Assembly (NCBI RefSeq): GCF_020382885.2
Contig: NC_058496.1
Location: forward strand, 2,575,001 to 2,639,000
Source of the DNA: Scatophagus argus
Taxonomy: Eukaryota > Chordata > Actinopteri > Scatophagidae
Reading direction: 5' to 3'
Length of the DNA: 64,000 bases
The notes beneath the pieces were generated by a model, which was not told the origin of the DNA, ran no database searches, and saw nothing but the letters and a program-made list of their open reading frames with translations. The number at the start of each line of letters is the position of its first letter. The first letter of the stretch is position 1. Shown in pieces: positions 55,401 to 63,705 of the stretch. The position numbers were made by a program, and so were the translations under genes.

Positions 55401-56469
55401 GGAAATGCCGCTTTTTTCCACAGATAATCAATCAGTGGCAGTAAGCTGCATGCTGTAATTACTGTAAGTGCTGGCAGTGCGTCAGGACGCGACTGTCTCG
55501 GCCCATTTGAAGGCTTTGCAACATGAGGAAAAAGCCAAATGGACTAACATTATTTTAACGTGGTGCATGAGGAGACACGATCCGTCCTGTGAAAGACAGA
55601 CATGTCCTGCCTGCTGTCACAGAGCGAGAGACCCGCTCAGGCTCTGCACTGTGAGATCTGCTCGCTTTATCATCATCTCGGGTGTCATTTGGAGACAGGA
55701 GTGCTGTTTTATCACCCGACACTTGCGCACAGAGCTCTGATAAGCATGCATAATGTGCACTGGTGAAGAGGCTCGGCTGCCCTGCCGCACATGTCTTTTG
55801 TCTTGTGCACAATTCGCCCTTACAGCCACTCGACTTGAAAACACCTGCATCATCATGGTGGCCCCAGCCCACCGCCGCGGCACTGGCTTCATTTTACGCA
55901 TTTTTAATGGCAGAATCGCAGATTACTTCGACACAAATGAAAAAAAAATGGCTTCTGAGCCTTCAGAGTCTGTTGCGCTTTTGCCATGACACAAACCCAT
56001 CTGCGAGGTGTTTCTGGTGTGAGGGATGTCACACGTGATATCTGAGCACTGGATGAATCATATGACCTTCGAGATGTTGGGCCACTGCAACCCACAGTCT
56101 GGCACACATTTCTGTCTAGACGCGGCACCGCGCTGCCAATGCGCACCGCTCTTACCAGTCGGTCTGCTGGTCGTCGATTACCAGGAGGATCTTGGCACTG
56201 CTGGAGACTCCTGCCCGGTCCGCTGCCTCGGATAAGGTCGCGGCCGCAGCGGCTGTGGTCTGTTTGACAGCATTGGATATGGACGAGAAGAAGCCGGAGC
56301 CTCCACCTGCAGGCTGCTGCTGGCTGGTGGACTGGCGCCGCTCGGACGGCCCCGGTGACACTGCGGGGCTTTGCTGCGGCGGGTCGGGGCGTTGGAGATC
56401 GGTCATGTAGCCATTGGGCAGGTTGGACATGAAATTGCTGTCCGAGAGCCGTCGACGCAGGTAGTTCAT
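48857..56469 (-). CDS. syn1: SYN1: synapsin I (13 exons)
   Basis: Synaptic-vesicle phosphoprotein that tethers vesicles to each other and to actin and binds ATP through an ATP-grasp-like domain. Thirteen exons join to 1983 nt, 660 residues plus stop, all GT-AG and in phase. Domain A is [14 protein letters not shown], with the PKA/CaMK site Ser9. The B linker is short (30-100) with [19 protein letters not shown]. The C domain (about 100-410) has [27 protein letters not shown] and [20 protein letters not shown] Pro/Gln-rich D region follows (about 414-610). Domain E ends [17 protein letters not shown]. The tail [16 protein letters not shown] is SYN1-like rather than SYN2/3-like, so this is the a-type product of syn1. 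Spread is only 7.6 kb, with no nested TIMP gene. Head-to-head with vgll4l. Confidence 0.95.
49370..49565 (+). mobile_element. tRNA-like SINE fragment
   Basis: aaccagaaggtcgctggtttc resembles the B-box region of tRNA-derived SINEs, followed by gaagtgtccttggacaagaa and gtgtgagtgcatgtgaatgg, phrases common in teleost SINEs. The head is incomplete. Confidence 0.5.
49752..49783. repeat. (CA)n microsatellite with TA interruptions
   Basis: CA units with two CATA interruptions. Confidence 0.9.
50227..50764 (-). CDS. syn1: syn1 exon 12 (Pro/Gln-rich domain D)
   Basis: Residues 437-615, almost wholly Pro, Gln, Gly, Ala and Ser, in the disordered phase-separating region of synapsin I. It contains the conserved [11 protein letters not shown] block and [16 protein letters not shown] at the end. 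Long overlapping frames here on both strands are by-products of composition. Donor CTAAA|gtaagt. Confidence 0.93.
50891..50960 (-). CDS. syn1: syn1 exon 11
   Basis: Residues 414-436: [20 protein letters not shown] then SPQ. Ser/Pro sites resemble proline-directed kinase targets of domain D. Acceptor tttgtag|AAAGCA, donor CTCAGG|gtagga. Confidence 0.9.
51118..51261 (-). CDS. syn1: syn1 exon 10 (end of domain C)
   Basis: Residues 366-413: [20 protein letters not shown] to VRAAHPAQ. Mammals have VGSSMPLIGDHQDED. The end of the exon passes into low-complexity domain D. Acceptor ttttaag|GTTGAC, donor GCACAG|gtgctc. Confidence 0.92.
51356..51458 (-). CDS. syn1: syn1 exon 9
   Basis: Residues 331-365: [20 protein letters not shown] to [10 protein letters not shown]. 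Carries the acidic residue of the ATP/Ca site in the [13 protein letters not shown] block. Phase 0 end. Confidence 0.95.
51546..51620 (-). CDS. syn1: syn1 exon 8
   Basis: Residues 306-330: [20 protein letters not shown] then VAMSD. Acceptor taacag|GAGAAC, donor GACAA|gtaaga, two-base carry. Confidence 0.95.
51724..51866 (-). CDS. syn1: syn1 exon 7
   Basis: Residues 259-305: [20 protein letters not shown] to [16 protein letters not shown]. Acceptor caccag|GTGAAA, donor TACAT|gtgagt, two-base carry. Confidence 0.95.
51953..52015 (-). CDS. syn1: syn1 exon 6
   Basis: Residues 238-258: [20 protein letters not shown] then K. Contains the nucleotide-binding Lys and the Gly-rich GHAHSGMGK loop. Phase 0 both ends. 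Confidence 0.96.
52016..52510. other. syn1 intron 5 contents
   Basis: 495 bp with a (TG)n tract. This is in the part of the gene where mammalian synapsins host a nested TIMP gene; here it is too short and has no TIMP-like sequence. Confidence 0.7.
52366..52412. repeat. (TG)n microsatellite
   Basis: About 23 uninterrupted TG units in syn1 intron 5. Confidence 0.95.
52511..52600 (-). CDS. syn1: syn1 exon 5
   Basis: Residues 208-237: [20 protein letters not shown] then [10 protein letters not shown]. Phase 0 both ends; acceptor tttcag|TTTGCT, donor GAAATG|gtgagt. Confidence 0.95.
53071..53227 (-). CDS. syn1: syn1 exon 4
   Basis: Residues 155-207: [19 protein letters not shown] to [11 protein letters not shown]. 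Acceptor tcccag|GTCCTT, donor TGGGTG|gtaagt, phase 0. Confidence 0.95.
53347..53925. mobile_element. TTAA-bounded MITE in syn1 intron 3
   Basis: Starts TTAAAGGTGCAGTTTGAAAC and ends CCTACACGTTGGACCTTTAA, an imperfect inverted pair with TTAA at both ends. The interior tttagtggcatctagtggtg and tgcaaccaaactcaacaccc are shared with a widespread fish MITE. 579 bp, fills most of the intron. Confidence 0.8.
53950..54041 (-). CDS. syn1: syn1 exon 3
   Basis: Residues 125-154: [20 protein letters not shown] then [10 protein letters not shown]. Acceptor tttcag|GCAGAG, donor ACTAA|gtaagt, two-base carry. Confidence 0.93.
54042..56155. other. syn1 introns 1 and 2 contents
   Basis: Introns of 949 bp (55207-56155) and 1107 bp (54042-55148) around the small exon 2. 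No recognised repeat and no gene on either strand. Confidence 0.55.
55149..55206 (-). CDS. syn1: syn1 exon 2
   Basis: Residues 105-124: [20 protein letters not shown]. The mammalian AKYFKGKK is VKVFRGRK here. Acceptor cgcag|GGTGAA, donor GAACAG|gtgggt, phase 0 end. Confidence 0.93.
56156..56469 (-). CDS. syn1: syn1 exon 1 (domains A and B)
   Basis: Residues 1-104 plus two bases: [20 protein letters not shown] to [11 protein letters not shown]. Start context agcctccaccATGA. Donor GACTG|gtaaga. Confidence 0.96.
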
Positions 56470-57180
56470 GGTGGAGGCTTAATAAAAAACGACGGAAAGA
56501 TGTGTCCAATTACCCTCCAACTGGAGGCGACTTGCAGCTCGGCGTTCAGGCGGAAAACGGAATGACGAGGCTACTTTTCCATGTGCAGGTCTGGGATCAC
56601 CTGAGGAGAAACAAGCCTCGTGTTATCAATTAGGAGCAGAATTTTAAGATCTGATGGCAGCAGCTTTGTAAGAAATCGTGACTGAGTGGCTTAGGGAATC
56701 AGCTGCAAAGCAAACATCACACATATTTAAAAAAATTAAAGATTCATACGACTGACTCCGACGAAACCAGACGTTTTCACATTCACATCTGGTTTATATC
56801 GGATTTTACACATCAAAGCCGCCACTGATCAGCAGTCAGAGTCAGAACGAGGCAGGATGAAGCCTACCTGGGAGTGTATCCACTGATCCGCCCCAGTGCT
56901 GAGGAGATGAAGCCTCACTGGTGTCGCCTGTGAGCGGAAAGCCTGCACGCAGGTGTGTGTGGCGTCCTGTGCCGGCGGGCTCGAACCTGTGAGATCAAAG
57001 CCGCCGTCCCTCGTGCATCACCGCCTTGTCTCCCCGTCCTCCACCTCGAGCCCCAGTTTTTTCCGCCCGCCCTGCGTCACTCCCAGTCGTCCTGAGGGAA
57101 GGAGGGGAGCCTGCGAGCCCGCACGGCCGTCAGGTTCCACGGTGTGAGGAGCACGACTTCCGGATGTTCCTTTCAAAATA
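56470..57180 (-). promoter_or_regulatory. syn1 5'UTR and GC-rich promoter region
   Basis: GC- and CpG-enriched sequence just upstream of the syn1 start codon, strongest at about 56.87-57.15 kb. Promoter assignment rests on position and composition; no TATA box is evident. Confidence 0.45.
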
Positions 57181-57712
57181 AACGCACGATAATTGGGGCG
57201 TTCTCCATTCCTTTCAAAATGACTCTCACGGGATCTGCAGCAAAAGATTAATTCTAAGAAATGAAAGAACTACGCGGTACTACGCAATAATTAGCTCTTT
57301 AGAAATCCTTAAAATAGCGCAGAAAGTCTGACTGCCGGATACAACAAGTCTCCTGCATCAGTGTGCTGGAGACTTCAAGCTTCCACGTCGCAGCTTTGTT
57401 TGCTGAATGACCAGATTTGTGATCTCTCAAATCATGCTGGTAGGGCTTCGCTGCTTAAGATCAGATGTTCAGCTCAGGGACAATTTACCGAGTGAGAAAA
57501 CATCCCAGTGTCAGACTCTGCACACACACGAGTCCCCACACTGAAGCTCAAACACCCAAGTGGAGGAACAAGAAGGCAAAGTTCTGGCCTGAGGAGCACA
57601 TGTCAAGACAGTAACACGTTTTAAATCCAGTGTGCTTTAGGAGTCTTTTATTTCGTAGGACTTCCCGTCTCGTTCGACCGGCGTTGCGGTGGCTTGACGC
57701 AGCGCCGTGCCC

Positions 57713-57733
57713 GGGTCTGATGCTGGTGCTGAT
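57713..57733 (-). promoter_or_regulatory. RE1/NRSE-like site upstream of syn1
   Basis: On the minus strand, a perfect left half TCAGCACC followed by a degenerate right half ending CAGACCC. SYN1 is a classic REST target in mammals. It lies about 1.25 kb upstream of the start codon. The right half has several mismatches, so this is tentative. Confidence 0.2.
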
Positions 57734-58027
57734 GAGAGCAGAGCGCCAGGGGCGTCGCTCGCTCTCTGTCGACCCCACGGGGTGCTGATGTGACGCTGCA
57801 TCCTGCTGCGTTCAATAAAACACGGAGCCTGCTGGGCTCACACGGGGTGTTGATTTTCACCAGAGTCAACACAGACTGTGCGAGATGCGCCATCTGTTGA
57901 TGAAGCCTCGAGGCCCCCCCGGGGGGCCCCGGGCCCGCACCGCGTGGTGGGCACTGCTCAACCAGGCCAGTAAGGTGGACTGGCAGAGTCACTGTCTCCT
58001 CATCTCACAAAAAGTAGCCTGTTTTCA

Positions 58028-58508
58028 GTGGTGGAAAGTACATCGACTCAAGTATTGTACTTCAGTACAGATTTGAGGTACTTGTACTCAAGTTGAGTAT
58101 TTCATTTTTCTGCTACTTTATATTTCTACTCTGCAGTTTAGGAACATATTTTGTACTACTGTTGTACTGTTCTAGTCCATTACTTTTATTTCAGTAACGT
58201 TGCATTTTCATTTTAATAATGCAAAATCTAATCAACAAATAAAAGCTGGTGTAATAGTTGACATTCCGATGAAACTGTATTGATCCCTCGAGGGGAATTC
58301 AAAAAGTGCATCAGAAGATAAACTAAACTAAGTTAAAGGCTCCTTTACCAGCTTCAACATTAAAATGATGAACAAACAAATGCTTCACTTATTATAATCC
58401 AATCATATAACATACAGTATTCTGAAATACACCATCCAGCATAATGAGTGTTTTTACTTTTGGTACTTGAAGTATATTTTGATACTTCTGTGCTTTTAGA
58501 GTATTTCT
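58028..58508 (-). mobile_element. Teleost AGTACTT-type DNA repeat, inverted copy with nested insertion
   Basis: gtggtggaaagtacatcgac, gaggtacttgtactcaagtt and tctgctactttatatttct, then ataatgagtgtttttacttt and gtacttgaagtatatttt at the far side. Same family as the element at the window start. A tattgatccctcgagggg motif inside (58275-58300) suggests a retroposon tail inserted into it. Confidence 0.65.
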
Positions 58509-58560
58509 AGATAGATAGATAGATCGATAGATACTTTATTGATCCCGAGGGAAATTCATT
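58508..58560 (-). mobile_element. Retroposon-like 3' tail with TAGA microsatellite
   Basis: On the minus strand, gaatttccctcgggatcaat then aaagtatctatcgatctatc. The tail motif followed by a tetranucleotide array is typical of fish retroposon 3' ends. Confidence 0.55.
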
Positions 58561-60072
58561 CATTATAAATGTTGTTTAAATACAACATGTGAGTACTTCT
58601 ATCACCTCTGCCTGTTTCATAAGACAAAACAATGAAAATGAAAATGCATGTTTTTACGATGCTGATTAAAACACAAAATATCGATATAAATAAATGCAAA
58701 TAAAAATAATAAAAAGCAATAAAAGGACCACATCACATAAGAGGAAATAAATGCAGATAACAGTTAAAAAGATTCACAGAACTTTGCCAGCCGAAGACAA
58801 ACTGTTCTCGGCGTCTGAGGTGCACACGTGAAGGACAAATAATCAAATAAATTCTGATTCTTTGCATTTTCACATATCCACAGAGTGTGAACCAACGTGT
58901 TTGTTTTTCGGGATTATTTTTGCTGCTGTGGCTGTGTGAGATGCACACACATCATGGCGTGCTGTTGCAGTGTGTGGCTTAGGGGGGTCACTGTTGAGCT
59001 TAAACTGAGCTCAGCGTGACATTTTGTGTGTGTGTGTGTGTTAACTAACAGTGAGAACTTTGTGAGTGCAGCTCTTTCTCATTTTTGAACAAAAACTCCC
59101 ATCACTGTTCAGATAATAACCAGCCGTCGTGTTAAGTGGACTGAAACAGTCAGTGCAGGGCAGCACGCAGGATCACACACCAAACATATCAATCACACGT
59201 GTATGACTGTTATGTTTGCATGTATCATACATCTCCGTATTAATTGTTTTTTTTGCTTTTCAGCAGTGTCAGTGTCACGCAGCATCTGACTGAGTGGCCT
59301 CCAAAGACTTTGTATGTGTGGCCAAACTCCTAAATGTGCTCAGGCAAGATTGTTCTCATGGCAGCAGCATTTTCAGGACTTAGGAGTCTTTGTCTGGCCA
59401 TCAACAAAAGCCTTTGGATTACTGGTGAGGCAGGCTCACAGTACAGCTGCCTGCGTGTATGGGCAGGTCAGTGGAATGACTGGAGCTCCGGTGGGATAAG
59501 AGCTCGAAAAAATGCAGTTCGGTGAGATTGCAGATTAGGTGGGAGGGGAGGGGATGGGAGGGGAGGGGGACAGGTGCTGACTACATGGGGGGAAACAAAA
59601 GGCACACTTCCCTTTCTTCATGGCCCAGGGAGAAATCTGATAAGCTGTGTGAAAAAGTGAAGAGATGTGTTTTTTTGTTGTTGTTGTCATGACATCACAA
59701 AAGAAAATCCTGAATAAAGTAAAAGCTTCTCTAATCGCTGTGGATTCTGTGGTACTGTGACATTTAGCAAACCCACTTTCTACCTGTGAGACAAGCCTAC
59801 CTGTGAGCTCACTCTGCCTGCAGTACAATAACAACGCAGAGCGCGTGTGATTGGCCCAGGCTGCAGCCAATCTGAACACGAGGGCTAAGTCACAGGGAAG
59901 CCACTGCGCCTATCTGCACTCACCTGATATGTTACCTGGCTGAGCTCAGAGCCAACATCTCATTACCTCTCCAATACAGTCTAAAACTGAGGCTCATTGT
60001 GTCCCAGCAGTCAAGGTGCTCTCTCTCTCTCTCTCTCTGTGTTTGACTGCACTCACACAAAGACCAGGAGCC

Positions 60073-60139
60073 ATGGCTGTGGCTAATTTCCACTACATCA
60101 CCCGGATGAGCAGTGGCTTCAAGGTGTACATTTTAGAAG
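60073..60139 (+). CDS. vgll4l: vgll4l exon 1
   Basis: Residues 1-22 plus one base: MAVANFHYITRMSSGFKVYI then LE. Donor TAGAAG|gtgagc. Preceded by a (TC)n run at about 60019-60038 in the probable 5'UTR. Confidence 0.88.
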
Positions 60140-63100
60140 GTGAGCTTCATTTTCTCTTTTCTTTCATTGCCTCATGTTGCTTGACGGGAATGCGTATTGG
60201 CATTCCTGTGATCAGTGGAGTTCAGTCTGCTGGGGTTATGCCACAAGACTTTGGTGTTTCATATTTAGATCTTATGTCACAAACCGAGCTAACGTCAGCG
60301 TTCATGACAGGATACTTCTGTGGTATCAAAGTATCAAATGGAAAGATGTGATGACAGTGATGTGAAAGACACACACTGACGAGAGCATTCAACCTTTAAA
60401 ACAGGTTCTGTCGTTTAGACCAGGAGGAAAAGAGATGACTCTGCTTAATCCGGTTCAGATCAGAAATGTGTCGGGTGTTTCCAATAAGAACACAATCCAG
60501 GCCGTCCAAACATGAGAAAATGAAACAAACTGTGTCTTTATTATAGCGGCTAAATCATACCAGAAATCTACTTAGAATAAAGAACAAACGACTGTGTGCT
60601 AATACGTATTGAATTTCAAGGTCCTCAAGCTTGTTCTGAGTAAAATGGACTAAGATGCTGCTAGTCGCTCACGAGTGTGCCGTGTGTCTGTTCATAAAAT
60701 CTGATTTGTCGCAGCCAAACAGAAGGTCAGGCAGCACAGCCCCGCTGCTAATGAGGAAGAAATATCCATGCCCGAGGCGTTAGAAAATCAGCATAGGTGT
60801 GGTTATACCTCCCCCTCCTCCTCCCTGCACAATGGCACTCAGAGTGAAGCTCACAGGTGTTGAGTCAAATGCGGATTGGACTTTTGTTGTCTTACAGTTG
60901 AAAACAGGCAATCACCTCGTCGCCTGACTTCAGTGGTCTTTTGAAGCGCTGAAAGGCGAATTTGAATACAGTTGAAGGAGAATTCAGGGCTCAGTTAAGT
61001 GTTAACTGAGCACACAGTTAAACAATGGCTCGCAGTGTAATTATGCTGCCATTACATTTTCAAACAGTGCTTTGTGTTTTGACTGTTTTTGAACGTGTGA
61101 GCCTGATGAATGGATTTGAAAGCATTGTTCGTGCTGCCTCGATTCGACTACGCTGAGCGATGTGCCCACCTTTATGAAAACACCTTAAAATCGTTTTGTT
61201 GCTTTAACTCATCGGTGACATCACCAGCTTCTCGCTGACGTGTTTCAACTTGCAAGAAGCCAGCGTGCGCTCTCCTCCATGGCCCCTTCATGGACGAGTT
61301 GCCGCTCAAATCAGGGTCCCTCGTAGGCCCGAAGCTGTTGGATGTGTGGCACCCCATCTGTCACAAAACCTGTTGATTGCGTCCTTTCAACTGTGTGTCA
61401 GGGCCGAATGCCAACATTATGCAGAAAAACAACATTTACCGTTAGCACTGAATCAGCTGTGTGGTGTTGCAAGCCTCACTAATCAGGTAGATCGAGTTCT
61501 ACAAGTTAACGGAGTTTACAATTAACGGTGACAAAAGAAAAAACCCAAACATTTTCCCACGAATAGCAGCCATGCAGCTTGATGTCACGTATCAAAACAA
61601 GTTACTCATCGCCAAGTGACACATACAACTATCAGTAAATCAGTATAGTGAAATCATCACTGCAGGTATAAGCTCATTTGTTTAGCCTAAATAATCTGCG
61701 TGTGACATGATTGTATTTCTAAAAGTCTCCCTTTCTAATTCTGCACCTTCATTTTGTTTTTCAGGTCAGCCCCACCTCAGGAGCGAAGACAGATTCAGAC
61801 ACATCACCAATGACCGGGCTCGAGTGCCAACGGTGTACCCAATCAAACGCAAGCGCAGTCACGAGAGAGGGCTGACATTGGAGGAAAGGTCAGTGAAAGT
61901 CCACACAAGATTCAACATAAAACTCATTCGTGGAATTCATGCCAAAGACAGCTGACATTTTCCTGATGAAAAATTTGTTTCAGGCGAGAGCGGGTGCTGA
62001 GCAGGAGCAGCGGCAAAGCTGCACAGAAAGCCACGCCAGCGCCGGCCGTCTTCAACAGGCCACAGAGCCCCACGTCCACCTGGAGTCCAACTGCCAGCCC
62101 CACCAGTCCCCTGCCCACCCATGTGTACTACGCACCAGTCATGGATGAACCACTCGCGCTCATCAAGAAACCAAGAAAAGATCCCGAGAGCACGGAGGAC
62201 AAGACTAAGAGTTCTGCCACCACTCACATCCAGGTAATTCACCAAGCATTACCTGTGAGTGCCGTACTGTACTGTATGTCCCTTTGTGGGCTCAGTGTAG
62301 CTGCAGGCTAAACACAGCAGTGGTACATCTCCCATCTGAAGCCAGTGAATCCGACTGCACAGACATTCCTCTTCCAAGAGCGTCTACAGGCCTAAGCTTG
62401 TTCCAGCTATGCAATCCAGCCGGATTCAGAAAGAAAATGTGAGCAATGGAGGGAGGAATGCCATCAACAAGACCAAACAGACTGCTCTCTCTTTGACCTG
62501 TATATGCCACCACAATGGGAGTGATCCGGCTCTCACGGGCCAACCAGTTTAATCGGTTTTCAAATCATTTTGTTTTCAAAAGCACAGTCAGGTTTAGGTG
62601 CTGTTAAACAAACTTTCTCTGCACCTTTCAATCTAATTAATCACACATTTCTTGTTTTTGTTTTTGTTTTGTTTTGTCAGATGCGTCCCTCTGTGATCAC
62701 TTGCGTCTCCTCATCCAGGAGCCCCTCCTGCAGATCTGAGGTCCACAGGGGCCACTCATCAGGTCAGTCTCTTGTGAATAAGCTCAACCAACAGACGGTC
62801 CCACCCTAATCGTCATCCTAACGTTGATATCCACTCACATTTACTGACTCACTGAGGGGTGTGTTTGATCTCATTAATCCTTCCTGTTGCAGTTATTTCC
62901 AAATGCAACTATGACCATGTGGTCGAGGAGCATTTCCAGAGGAGCCTCGGAGTGAACTACCAGAAAGCCCGCTCCCAGCAGCTCTCCATCAGCGTGTCCG
63001 TCGACGACCACTTCACCAAGGCTTTGGGAGACAAGTGGCTGCAGATCAAATCCAAGTCCTCTTCCTGTTCTTCCACACCTCCCAGCAGTCCAAGCGTTAC

Positions 63101-63194
63101 TCACTCCCCCACCTACAGCCACAGCCCAAATCAGTCCCACAAAGAGTCCGCCAGCAGCTCATCGCCGACTTCCAGCCACTGGCCTGTCAATTAA
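60073..63194 (+). CDS. vgll4l: Vestigial-like 4 family protein (VGLL4-like), five exons
   Basis: Nuclear cofactor that binds TEAD factors through TDU motifs and, in VGLL4, competes with YAP/TAZ. Five exons give 825 nt, 274 residues plus stop, in phase and GT-AG throughout. TDU1 is VVEEHFQRSLG (184-194) and TDU2 is VDDHFTKALGDKWLQIK (211-227), the VGLL4-type pair. MRPSVITC at 148-155 and EPLALIKK in exon 3 match VGLL4 RPSVITC and QPLALTK. The tail is Ser/Pro/His-rich. The N terminus MAVANFHYITRMSSGFKVYI resembles an alternative VGLL4 first exon. The protein is shorter and diverged from VGLL4 orthologues, so vgll4l is the best name; a divergent vgll4a/b cannot be fully excluded. Good Kozak context (gagccATGG). 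Confidence 0.9.
60140..61764. other. vgll4l intron 1
   Basis: About 1.6 kb, unique-looking, no recognised repeat. A block at about 60720-60870 with aggtgtggttatacctcc and pyrimidine-rich sequence could be regulatory but is not identified. Confidence 0.5.
61765..61888 (+). CDS. vgll4l: vgll4l exon 2
   Basis: Residues 23-63: GQPHLRSEDRFRHITNDRAR then VPTVYPIKRKRSHERG. The PIKRKRSHERG basic stretch is a likely nuclear localisation signal and corresponds to SPSKRKFS of VGLL4. Acceptor tttcag|GTCAGC, donor GAAAG|gtcagt. Confidence 0.92.
61984..62233 (+). CDS. vgll4l: vgll4l exon 3
   Basis: Residues 64-147: RRERVLSRSSGKAAQ, FNRPQSPTSTWSPTASPTSP, VYYAPVMDEPLALIKK. Ser/Thr-Pro rich. Acceptor tttcag|GCGAGA, donor ATCCAG|gtaatt, phase 0. 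Confidence 0.92.
62234..62680. other. vgll4l intron 3
   Basis: 447 bp without recognised content; ends in a T/G-rich acceptor tract. Confidence 0.55.
62681..62762 (+). CDS. vgll4l: vgll4l exon 4
   Basis: Residues 148-174: MRPSVITCVSSSRSPSCRSE then VHRGHSS. RPSVITC is a VGLL4-family signature. Acceptor ttgtcag|ATGCGT, donor CATCAG|gtcagt. Confidence 0.93.
62893..63194 (+). CDS. vgll4l: vgll4l exon 5 (both TDU motifs and stop)
   Basis: Residues 175-274 with TDU1 and TDU2 separated by 16 residues, then a Ser/Pro/His tail ending SSHWPVN and TAA at 63192-63194. Acceptor ttgcag|TTATTT. Confidence 0.96.
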
Positions 63195-63705
63195 AACAGA
63201 AATGGCCTCCGTTGTGGGAACAAACTGGACTCTTAACATTTCACTGCGTGCAGCTCTGCTTGCTGGGCAACGGAAATGCCAGCGCTAGCATTGAGAGTGC
63301 GAGCTAACAGTTGCAGGAGTGCTATCACTTTGGACCCCCGTACGTCCGAATTTAAGACACACTGACGCAGACAAAATGTAGCACAAATCGGGACATCCTT
63401 GTTATGTTACATTTCTATCCTGAGCTTGTCGATAGCATCTGAATACCTGAGCTACTGTAGATGGTATTGTGGGGTGATTGAAAAATCAGCCAAGTAATCC
63501 TTTACATTTCTTTGTTTATGTGTCTGTGTGTTCTCGCGCAGTCTGAAAGACACAGTTTTGTTGTATTGTATTTATATTCTGTTATGAATGGGACCCTTAT
63601 AGTCTAAGTGACTTGTCTATCTGCTGTACAATATTGTGCTTACATCACAAAAGAAAGTCTTTGAAGAAAGGCCTTGACAAAATAAAAATCTCTTAAATCC
63701 TTTCA
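63195..63705 (+). other. vgll4l: vgll4l 3'UTR
   Basis: Non-coding from the stop to the poly(A) region. About 500 bp, moderately AT-rich, no long frame consistent with coding. Confidence 0.7.
63681..63686 (+). terminator. vgll4l poly(A) signal AATAAA
   Basis: Canonical hexamer followed about 25 bp later by a GT-rich element (gttttgtgtgttc), the usual downstream element arrangement. Confidence 0.75.

Larger units (their letters stand above)
57181..60072. other. Divergent interval between syn1 and vgll4l
   Basis: Head-to-head spacer, start codons 3.6 kb apart. Contains the RE1-like site (57713-57733), a GC palindrome (57912-57936), a repeat cluster (58028-58560), a GGGGA-rich minisatellite-like stretch (59538-59570) and a TC run before vgll4l. 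No gene recognised. Confidence 0.6.

Noticed and set aside
56893-56913. Weak REST-like match (ctcagcactgggg) close to the syn1 promoter
   Set aside because: Only the left half fits and the right half fails at most positions; the site at 57713-57733 is better, though still weak.
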